From Candidatus Coatesiibacteriota bacterium (GTDB lineage Bacteria > JAFGND01), in assembly GCA_016927185.1 (NCBI GenBank), contig JAFGND010000078.1, forward strand, positions 1 through 14,872: 14,872 nt of DNA, read 5' to 3'. The first letter of the stretch is position 1. Each line of letters starts with the position of its first letter. Of this stretch, positions 7,333 through 13,547 are shown in pieces. A program made the translations under genes and the position numbers. Under the pieces are notes generated by a model that searched no databases, was not told the origin of the DNA, and saw only the letters and a list, made by a program, of their open reading frames with translations.

Positions 7333-7698
7333 ATGGAGATTGATTCCCTTAAACAATGCCCGGTTTGTGGTAAGGAACTAATAATAGAAAAGTATGTTTG
7401 TCCATCCTGCAATATAGAAATAAAAGGAAATTTCAAAGCTTGTTTTTGCAGCAGACTAAGCAAGGAAGACAGGCAATTTCTGGATGTATTTATCAGAAAT
7501 GCGGGTAATCTGAAGGAAATAGGAAAATTCCTTGGAGTAAGTTATCCAACAGTGAAAGCAAAGCTGAAATCGCTCCAGGAAGCCTGGGGAGTTCCCCTGT
7601 CCCAAATTGAGCTAACCGGCAAGGCATCAATACTTGATTTGCTTGAAATGGGTGAGATCTCTGCTTCTGAAGCTGAAGAAATGATAAAGAACCAATAA
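7333..7698 (+). CDS. DUF2089-type zinc-ribbon/HTH regulator
   Basis: This is a 121-residue protein. C-P-V-C (9-12) and C-P-S-C (23-26) form a four-Cys zinc ribbon. A helix-turn-helix follows at about 57-81 (G-N-L-K-E-I-G-K-F-L-G-V-S-Y-P-T-V-K), giving the DUF2089 architecture of small putative transcription regulators. The C-terminus has I-L-D-L-L-E-M-G-E-I-S-A-S-E-A-E-E-M-I (100-118), a short two-helix motif similar to the one inside the 8403 gene product. The ATG follows a very strong AAAGGGGGTG. It is the first gene of an operon; the next begins 10 bases downstream. DUF2089 genes are known to sit next to DUF4097-type genes, and this one probably controls its own operon; the signal and the operator are unknown. 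Confidence 0.88.
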   Translation: MEIDSLKQCPVCGKELIIEKYVCPSCNIEIKGNFKACFCSRLSKEDRQFLDVFIRNAGNLKEIGKFLGVSYPTVKAKLKSLQEAWGVPLSQIELTGKASILDLLEMGEISASEAEEMIKNQ

Positions 7699-7708
7699 GG
7701 AGAGTATT

Positions 7709-8389
7709 ATGTTTGTATCTAAATTGATAGAAAAGAAGGAATTTGATGTTGAAAACATTAATCAGATATCAATAAAAAATATATCTGCTGATTTAAATCT
7801 TTTGGGAAAAGCTGACTCTGATAAAATATCACTGGAATTATATTCAGAGAACGAGAAAGCAGTAATTAAGGTTTTCAATCAAGACAGTACTCTAAATATA
7901 ACCGTTCATATTGGTGTCTTGATTGTAAATGCTCCTTCAAATCTAAATATCAGAATTATTTCTGAAGTTGGGCACAACAAGATAAAAGCGTTTGAAAACG
8001 GAGGATATATAAAATCAAAAGCCGGTTATGTAAAAATAGATGGAATAAGAAAAGGTGATTGGGAAATTGAGGTTGATAGTTCTCCACTAATGATGTATTT
8101 AGATGATAATCTGGAAAAGCTGTCTGTCAAGTCAGTTAACGGACCTTTGAACATTGATTTCATCAATATTAATTCTGGCATATATAGCATTTTTTCAGAG
8201 AATGCTCCATTGTATGCTAATTTCAAGAAGCTATGTGATGTTTCCCTTGATGTGAAAACAAAAAACCAGAACATGATTTACAAGATTGATCTGCCTAAAG
8301 AAAAGGATAAATATATAATTGGCAAAGGTACAGCAGAAATGTTCTTTTCTACTAAAATTGGCCCCATAAGAGTTTTAAAAGAAGAATGA
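7709..8389 (+). CDS. DUF4097-like beta-helix protein, short paralogue
   Basis: This 226-residue protein has no signal peptide or membrane segment, so it is probably cytoplasmic or on the inner face of the membrane. It is made of short beta strands alternating with Asn/Gly/Pro turns (V-N-A-P-S-N, S-V-N-G-P-L, S-E-N-A-P-L), the right-handed beta-helix style of the DUF4097 adhesin-like family. It aligns along its length with the first 225 residues of the 8403 product; both share N-A-P-S-N and end near G-K-G-T-A-E and G-P-I. It lacks the later domains of that protein. The start follows AAGGAGAG at normal spacing. In Gram-positive bacteria such proteins belong to envelope-stress or antimicrobial-peptide response loci; a similar role here is inference. 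Confidence 0.75.
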   Translation: MFVSKLIEKKEFDVENINQISIKNISADLNLLGKADSDKISLELYSENEKAVIKVFNQDSTLNITVHIGVLIVNAPSNLNIRIISEVGHNKIKAFENGGYIKSKAGYVKIDGIRKGDWEIEVDSSPLMMYLDDNLEKLSVKSVNGPLNIDFININSGIYSIFSENAPLYANFKKLCDVSLDVKTKNQNMIYKIDLPKEKDKYIIGKGTAEMFFSTKIGPIRVLKEE

Positions 8390-8402
8390 AAAGGAGGAAA
8401 TC

Positions 8403-9575
8403 ATGAAAACAGGAAAACTTATAAAAGAATTGCAATTTGATTCAACAACCATAAAGCATATTTCAATAACAAATGAGGTTGCTGAACTATTGCTTTTGGG
8501 CAAGGAAGAAAGTAATCAAATTGCTCTGGAATATTATTCTGATATTGAAGATGCTGAATTCGAAGCTATAGAAGAAGAAGATGCACTGAAAATCGAATTA
8601 TCTGTTGGAAAACTTATAATGAATGCTCCATCTAACATATTTCTTGAGATATCAAATGTCTCCGGACCATGTAAGATAAGAGATTTTCAGAAGGGTGGAG
8701 ATATAGACAGTGAAGCAGGTCCCTTGAAAATGGATGGAATAAAAGAAGGGAACTGGAATCTTGATATAGAAAATGCTCCACTTGACATGAGAATAGATGG
8801 AAGTCTTGAAAACCTGTCCATATCATCTGAAAACGGTCCTGTGAAAGTATCACTTAAAAATGTTCATCATGGAGATTATTCAATAAGCTCAGATAACGGT
8901 CCTGTAAAAATAATAATAGACAAAGTAAATGATCTGAGTATTAATGTTGAATCCAAGAACACTCCGATGCTAAGCAGAATAAATCTCCCAAAAGCTGATG
9001 GGAAATATGTTGTGGGTAAGGGTACAGCTGAAGTAAATATTGAGACTGAATATGGACCTATTATGTTAGTTTCTGATGATGTTTCATACAGGGAATCTAA
9101 GGCAAAAAATGATTACAGGGAAGAAAAATTGCGCATACTGAAGATGGTAGAATCAAACAAGATAACTGTAGAAGAGGGAATGAGATTACTCAATACTATT
9201 TCTGACAAGGAGAAGAAAGAATCGGATGAAAACTTCGGTCTTCCCAAGGTTATTTTTGTATCTTGCTTTGCTACTAATGATCCAGTTCCAAAATGGAGCA
9301 TATCTGTTCCAATACGACTGTTTCATGGTCAGAAATCTGTAGCATCTTTGCTGGGAATTGACATAAATACTAAACAAAGCAGATACTCAAAACGTATACC
9401 ATTCATAGATATGGAACTGGGTGATTTCTTGCCAAACAAAATATTTGGTAATTGTGAAACATCCGGGATAGACTGGCTGGAAATTGAAGAAAAATATTCT
9501 GTTCAGGGGAACTTCATATTTCATAAGCTTACTGCTGAAAATGAAGAAATAGTAGTAGAGATAAAAGGAGACTAA
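8403..9575 (+). CDS. DUF4097-like beta-helix protein with LiaX/YvlB-type motif and extra C-terminal domain
   Basis: This is a 390-residue protein. Residues 15-225 are a beta-helix like that of the preceding gene, with repeated E/D-N-G-P-V and E-N-A-P turns near 123-168. At about 238-268 comes E-E-K-L-R-I-L-K-M-V-E-S-N-K-I-T-V-E-E-G-M-R-L-L, the two-helix SHOCT-like segment found at the N-terminus of LiaX/YvlB proteins; here it is internal. Residues 278-390 form a separate domain that I do not recognise, with hydrophobic strands and two Cys. There is no signal peptide. The ATG has an AAAGGAGG ribosome site and lies 13 bases after the previous stop, so the three genes form one operon. The last four bases overlap the convergent repressor gene. 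The domain order differs from Bacillus YvlB. Confidence 0.78.
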   Translation: MKTGKLIKELQFDSTTIKHISITNEVAELLLLGKEESNQIALEYYSDIEDAEFEAIEEEDALKIELSVGKLIMNAPSNIFLEISNVSGPCKIRDFQKGGDIDSEAGPLKMDGIKEGNWNLDIENAPLDMRIDGSLENLSISSENGPVKVSLKNVHHGDYSISSDNGPVKIIIDKVNDLSINVESKNTPMLSRINLPKADGKYVVGKGTAEVNIETEYGPIMLVSDDVSYRESKAKNDYREEKLRILKMVESNKITVEEGMRLLNTISDKEKKESDENFGLPKVIFVSCFATNDPVPKWSISVPIRLFHGQKSVASLLGIDINTKQSRYSKRIPFIDMELGDFLPNKIFGNCETSGIDWLEIEEKYSVQGNFIFHKLTAENEEIVVEIKGD

Positions 9576-10219
9576 AAAATATCTTTCCTTATTAAAAGAA
9601 CAGGTTTACCTATTATCTTGAAATACTGCAAATCATTTTCTTCCAGTAATATGTCAGGATAATTGGGATTAGCTGCCTGAAGACGCACCTTGTCTCCAAT
9701 CTTGAAATATCTTTTAAGAGTGGTTTCTTTATCAAGCTGAACAGCAGCTATTTGCCCTGATTGAACCTCTATTCTTCTGCTGATTACAACGTAAGAAGAA
9801 GGGGTAATACCAGCTCCTATCATGCTGTCACCGCTAATTTGAAGTACAAACAAATCTTCAGGATATCTGCTTTCCTCAGCAAGCAGGAATTTTGGAAGCT
9901 GGATTTTCTCTTCAGCTTCCTCATCAGGTTGCCTCAATCCTCCAGCTGCTATAGTTCCAAGTATTTGAAGCTCCATAATTCCTTCCTGGACTCCATGATT
10001 TGCCAGCATCTTTCCATCACCCTTGAGAAGCCAGTCAAGTGATACATTTGTGCTTTTTGCCAGATTATCAAGAAATGCTGAGCCTGGAGCTACTTTGCCA
10101 GATTCATACTTGCTTATAAGATGCTGAAAAGATTTCGTTAAAGCAGCAAGATCCTTTTGTGACAATTTTAAATGCTTTCTTAGTTGCTTTAATCTGAAGC
10201 CAAATCCTTGTACTTCCAT
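9572..10219 (-). CDS. XRE-HTH/S24 self-cleaving repressor (LexA/CI-like)
   Basis: This is a 215-residue transcription regulator. An XRE-type helix-turn-helix spans about 8-65 (L-K-L-S-Q-K-D-L-A-A-L-T and I-S-K-Y-E-S-G-K), followed by a linker and a LexA-type S24 peptidase domain (about 83-212). The cleavage site Ala92-Gly93 (I-A-A-G-G), catalytic Ser132 (S-G-D-S-M) and Lys169 (T-L-K-R-Y) are all present. The Ser-Lys distance of 37 equals that of E. coli LexA (119 and 156). RecA-stimulated self-cleavage after DNA damage is therefore likely. The XRE domain makes it CI-like rather than true LexA, which has a winged HTH. The start has AAAGGA six bases before the ATG. It lies 60 bases after the TonB receptor gene on the same strand; no phage genes are visible nearby. 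Confidence 0.9.
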   Translation of the reverse strand: MEVQGFGFRLKQLRKHLKLSQKDLAALTKSFQHLISKYESGKVAPGSAFLDNLAKSTNVSLDWLLKGDGKMLANHGVQEGIMELQILGTIAAGGLRQPDEEAEEKIQLPKFLLAEESRYPEDLFVLQISGDSMIGAGITPSSYVVISRRIEVQSGQIAAVQLDKETTLKRYFKIGDKVRLQAANPNYPDILLEENDLQYFKIIGKPVLLIRKDIF

Positions 10220-10268
10220 GGAAATCCTTTCATTTTTATACCTGATTTTATATATTAATTTTTTAATG

Positions 10269-10304
10269 CAACTATAAAATTAAAAAAGTTTATTTTTATA
10301 GTTG
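10269..10304. promoter_or_regulatory. Perfect 11-bp inverted repeat between TonB receptor and repressor genes
   Basis: CAACTATAAAA (10269-10279) is mirrored by TTTTATAGTTG (10294-10304) around 14 bases that contain the receptor stop codon. No T tract follows on either strand, which weakens a terminator reading. The position, 50-85 bases upstream of the repressor start, would suit an operator or RNA hairpin controlling it. Confidence 0.5.
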
Positions 10305-12214
10305 TATCTTATACCAAAATTGAATGTCCTTCCAGGTTGTGGATAATCACGCTTCTCTTCATAAAGCTTATCATAAATATTGCTTATCTGAAGATATAGT
10401 GACATTGTTTCCTTGAACATATAGACCTCGGATTTCAAATCATGAACTGTATAGTCTTTCATCTTAGCCTGGATATGATCATATCTTGTGAAAGATCCTT
10501 TTATTACATATGTTATTGAAGCTGGAAGAAGTAATTTGAAAAACATTGTGTTATCGAAAGATACCTGATATCTGGGATTGTAAGCTTTTATCTCAGTATA
10601 TTCTTCTCTTGCAAGATTTCCCTGTTTAAAGAAAAGAGATGAAAGCATTGCATTTGGAATTATTCTTGTATTCCTGTTTAATTCTATTTCAGAACCTATC
10701 TGAAAATCAGCACCCCATGTGCCAACTGATGAGGAAGTGTTTGCGAATTTTCCATCCAGATCATCCTGATAGCTTAAATATATCAAATCATGAATATAAT
10801 TCCTGAAAACAGAAGCTGAGGATGTAACCTTTGCACTCTTCTTGATGGGAATTGTTATCTCACTTCCTGCTTCAAACTTGTATGCATATTCACTTTTCAG
10901 ATCAGGATTTCCCTTTGTTTCACTATATAGATTTTGCAATGTCGGATATTTAATAGTCCTCCCCATGCTTACTCTAGATGAAAGATTATTGGTTATGAAA
11001 TATTTCAAACCAAGGCTGGGATTAATGTCATAAGTATAATGCTGAGAATTAAAAAGTGTTGAAAATCCAATCCCTGGAGTTATATAAAGCGGTTTAACTG
11101 GATTTATCTCATCAATCAGATAAGCATTATTAATGCTGTATTTGTACCTTTCCAGATCTTCATCAATGTCAGGTTTCTTGAGAAAATAAATATACCTGAA
11201 TTCATTACCATAAGTCAGCTTGTTTTTTGTGAATATATCATGATCGATTTCCACTTTTTCTGACATTGTATGTATCTTGAAAACTGAATCAAAATCAAGA
11301 TTTTCATCAAAAAATGGTTGCCTGCTATATCTCTTCAATCTATCCATATAATACGAATACAGAATTGCAGGATACATGATAATGTTCTTCCGCAAATTAA
11401 GTCTTGCCCTTGAATTGACATAATTATTAGACCAGTCCACAAATCTGTCTATTGGCAGTCTGTCTGTTTCATTAACGCAACCAAAGTCCTGCCTTGTTAC
11501 ACCAAATCCCAGACTGACATATTGCTGATTTTTCAAGATTCTTCTTAGTGTTCCCTGAAAATGCAATCGCTCCCTGTCACTGTTCTCTCTTAGTCCTCCA
11601 TCTTCATAAAAATCAGGGACAAAATCCTCAGGTAATTTAAAGCCCTTCACCTTTTCCCATGAAACATTCAAATTCATTATTGTGAAAGAACCTAATGGAT
11701 GAGTCTGGCTGATTTCAAGGTAATGCCCTAAATCTTCTATGGCTTCTACGGAAATTTTCAGTTGTGGTGGTTCCCAGCCTTCTTTTGTTATGATATTTAT
11801 TATTCCTCCCATTCCTTCTGCATATTGTGGTGAAATAGAAGAGGGAGTTATAATTACTTTCTCTATTTGTTCAACAGGTATGGTAGAGAGATCTACCATA
11901 CCATAGTAATTTTCAGATATCGGCTGGCCATTAATCAGAACCTTGACTTTTTCATTTGCAAAACCTCTTATGCTGACTTTTGTACCAGATTTACCTCCAG
12001 CCGAAACTGATAAGCCTGGAACGTTTCTGAGTATGTCTGCAAGGTCTCTGGAGTTATATTTGTCCAGGTCAGAAGAAGTGATAACCTTCTGCTGTGCTCC
12101 ATAATCAGGCAAGTATTGACCCCAGACAACATCCTTCATGTAATCAAGCTGATTCTGGTCAGATTGCTCCCCATTCAGGAAGACTGACAGTATTAATAGA
12201 AAAAACAAATGCAT
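10280..12214 (-). CDS. TonB-dependent outer-membrane receptor
   Basis: This 644-residue outer-membrane transporter or receptor is driven by the TonB/ExbBD complex. A short hydrophobic signal peptide (1-14) is followed by a plug domain at about 40-145 with V-I-T-S-S-D-L, L-A-D-I-L-R-N-V-P-G-L-S-V, K-V-S-I-R-G-F, V-L-I-N-G-Q-P and Y-A-E-G-M-G-G-I-I-N-I-I-T. The rest shows the alternating aromatic/polar strands of a beta-barrel and ends in a C-terminal Phe, as expected for BAM recognition. The stretch around D-V-V (28-30) could be a TonB box. The size matches vitamin B12/siderophore-type receptors rather than the larger SusC type; the ligand is unknown. It starts three bases after the stop of the upstream lipoprotein gene and has no clear Shine-Dalgarno, so translation is probably coupled to that gene. 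Confidence 0.93.
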   Translation of the reverse strand: MHLFFLLILSVFLNGEQSDQNQLDYMKDVVWGQYLPDYGAQQKVITSSDLDKYNSRDLADILRNVPGLSVSAGGKSGTKVSIRGFANEKVKVLINGQPISENYYGMVDLSTIPVEQIEKVIITPSSISPQYAEGMGGIINIITKEGWEPPQLKISVEAIEDLGHYLEISQTHPLGSFTIMNLNVSWEKVKGFKLPEDFVPDFYEDGGLRENSDRERLHFQGTLRRILKNQQYVSLGFGVTRQDFGCVNETDRLPIDRFVDWSNNYVNSRARLNLRKNIIMYPAILYSYYMDRLKRYSRQPFFDENLDFDSVFKIHTMSEKVEIDHDIFTKNKLTYGNEFRYIYFLKKPDIDEDLERYKYSINNAYLIDEINPVKPLYITPGIGFSTLFNSQHYTYDINPSLGLKYFITNNLSSRVSMGRTIKYPTLQNLYSETKGNPDLKSEYAYKFEAGSEITIPIKKSAKVTSSASVFRNYIHDLIYLSYQDDLDGKFANTSSSVGTWGADFQIGSEIELNRNTRIIPNAMLSSLFFKQGNLAREEYTEIKAYNPRYQVSFDNTMFFKLLLPASITYVIKGSFTRYDHIQAKMKDYTVHDLKSEVYMFKETMSLYLQISNIYDKLYEEKRDYPQPGRTFNFGIRYNYKNKLF

Positions 12215-12217
12215 TTT

Positions 12218-13219
12218 CTAATGAGGAGTATATTTTATTTGTATCTCCGCAATATCAGATACATCATCAGGAACTGTATAAATAACTCCCAAAACAGGCT
12301 TGTCTTCACTATGTGCTTCAGGGATTGCTACTTCAGTTCCAATAATTTCTATCAGGTAAGGTGTTTTTGTCCTGAGATTGTTGATTTGTTCTTCAGTGAA
12401 TTTTGATTCATCAAAATAAGCCTTATCCTTGCTTTCTTCCTCAGCACCATCCTCAATCTTATACCAGCCTGTACTGAACTGATCCCAGGTTAGCTCTAAT
12501 CTTGTCATTCCTCCACCAGTATAGTATCCATCTGTTGCTACAACAGTAAACTTGTAGTTACTATTCCAGCATGCTTCTGGAACTGCATATTTCAACTGGA
12601 TACCTTTGCATGTATCTGTATATTCCGTTCCTTTTTTAGTCCATCTGAAAGTATGAGTTTCCTGCTTGAGAGCATCTAACTCATATATACCCCAGTTTGA
12701 ATCGGAAAACTGTGTCTTGAAAGCTCTATAGCAAGCTATCTCCTTGACTTGTTTTACGGAATGTCCACTGACAAGACCGTGATCCTCACCATCGTTCTTT
12801 GTCATTACGCTATCATCAAAGCGTGAACGTGGAATATCTTCCGTGTTTTCTTCTTGATAGTTGAGTCCACCCATTAAGAATTGAAATTCCGCAATATCCG
12901 GATTACCTTTTTGATGGCTATTATAACCATCCTCTGCATATAATCTGTATGAAAATGCTTTTTGCAGGCCATCCATTGGATCAAGAGCTGCTATGAATTT
13001 TTCATCCAGATATGCCTCTTTTATGAAACCATCTTCAACATCTCCAGTGTTATGTATAAATGCTTTTACGGTTAAAGTTTGAGTTCCAGTACTTGTCCCT
13101 GTTCCTGTGCCTGTTCCTGTGCCATTATCTGTTTCATCATCACCGCAACCAAAGTTGAAAGCTAAAACTACAAACAATGCTACAAGAAGGAATTGCACGA
13201 GATATCGCCCCTTTCTCAT
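12218..13219 (-). CDS. Unrecognised lipoprotein paired with TonB receptor
   Basis: This is a 333-residue protein whose family I do not recognise. The signal peptide (1-24) ends in N-F-G-C, with Cys25 the likely lipidated residue (position -3 is Asn, which is unusual). A Gly-Thr linker (33-47) encoded by a short tandem DNA repeat follows, then an Asp/Glu- and Tyr/Trp-rich region with an A-E-D-G-Y (95-99) and an A-T-D-G-Y (228-232) motif, hinting at two related subdomains. Cys163, Cys204 and Cys217 might form a disulfide. The start has AGGAG eight bases before the ATG. It is first in a unit with the TonB-dependent receptor, so it may be a cell-surface or periplasmic ligand-binding partner, as HmuY-like or SusD-like proteins are for theirs; no sequence resemblance to those is claimed. 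Confidence 0.75.
   Translation of the reverse strand: MRKGRYLVQFLLVALFVVLAFNFGCGDDETDNGTGTGTGTGTSTGTQTLTVKAFIHNTGDVEDGFIKEAYLDEKFIAALDPMDGLQKAFSYRLYAEDGYNSHQKGNPDIAEFQFLMGGLNYQEENTEDIPRSRFDDSVMTKNDGEDHGLVSGHSVKQVKEIACYRAFKTQFSDSNWGIYELDALKQETHTFRWTKKGTEYTDTCKGIQLKYAVPEACWNSNYKFTVVATDGYYTGGGMTRLELTWDQFSTGWYKIEDGAEEESKDKAYFDESKFTEEQINNLRTKTPYLIEIIGTEVAIPEAHSEDKPVLGVIYTVPDDVSDIAEIQIKYTPH
13098..13123. repeat. Short tandem repeat in the lipoprotein linker
   Basis: Two perfect copies of the 12-base unit CCTGTTCCTGTG plus two further bases are present, with degenerate copies upstream on the + strand. On the minus strand they encode alternating Gly-Thr just after the lipidated Cys. Unit gain or loss would lengthen or shorten the linker by four residues without breaking the frame. 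Confidence 0.8.
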
Positions 13220-13547
13220 TTTTGTGCTCCTTTCTTATCGATTACTTAACAACAAGGTCTATGTCTGTTTTAAGGTTCTTTTAAGCAAGAAAAAAGTATT
13301 AAATAGCATTGTAACTTGGTTGTTGACGGTTTTCAAAACGAAAAGGAAATAAGAAAGGGGTGTTTCGCAAAGTGAAGTTGAATAAATTCAGATCTTTTTC
13401 TTGCCTGATTTCAAAGATCTTGTATCAATTTCTGACTTATAAAGAGATTTTTAATGACTTAATTAAAAACCTTGACTTTAAATATTGTCAATTTTTATGT
13501 GAAATATATATGAAAGGGAAGACCATGATTATAGTAAGGAGGCTATC
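13220..13547. other. Divergent intergenic region between lipoprotein and propeller genes
   Basis: No supported gene is present. It holds the lipoprotein ribosome site near 13220-13235, an inverted repeat at 13390-13420 (AGATCTTT and AAAGATCT, loop of 15), a likely + strand promoter at 13472-13500 and the ribosome site of the propeller gene. The promoter of the lipoprotein-receptor unit must also lie here, but I cannot place it with confidence. Short open frames running through it have no coding character. Confidence 0.6.
13472..13500 (+). promoter_or_regulatory. Likely promoter of the propeller gene
   Basis: TTGACT (13472-13477) and TTATGT (13495-13500) are spaced by 17 bases. The -35 is also one arm of a small inverted repeat, TTGAC and GTCAA (13472-13476 and 13487-13491), so a regulator could bind over it. 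AAGGAGG at 13536-13542 is the ribosome site for the ATG at 13548. Confidence 0.5.

Noticed and set aside
9572-10219. Prophage remnant around the CI-like repressor
   Set aside because: No integrase, Cro-like gene, structural gene or attachment repeat is visible; neighbours are chromosomal-type genes.
13390-13420. Inverted repeat AGATCTTT/AAAGATCT as a terminator
   Set aside because: It lies between divergent genes with no transcript to end and no T tract; at most it is a regulatory site, with no further support.
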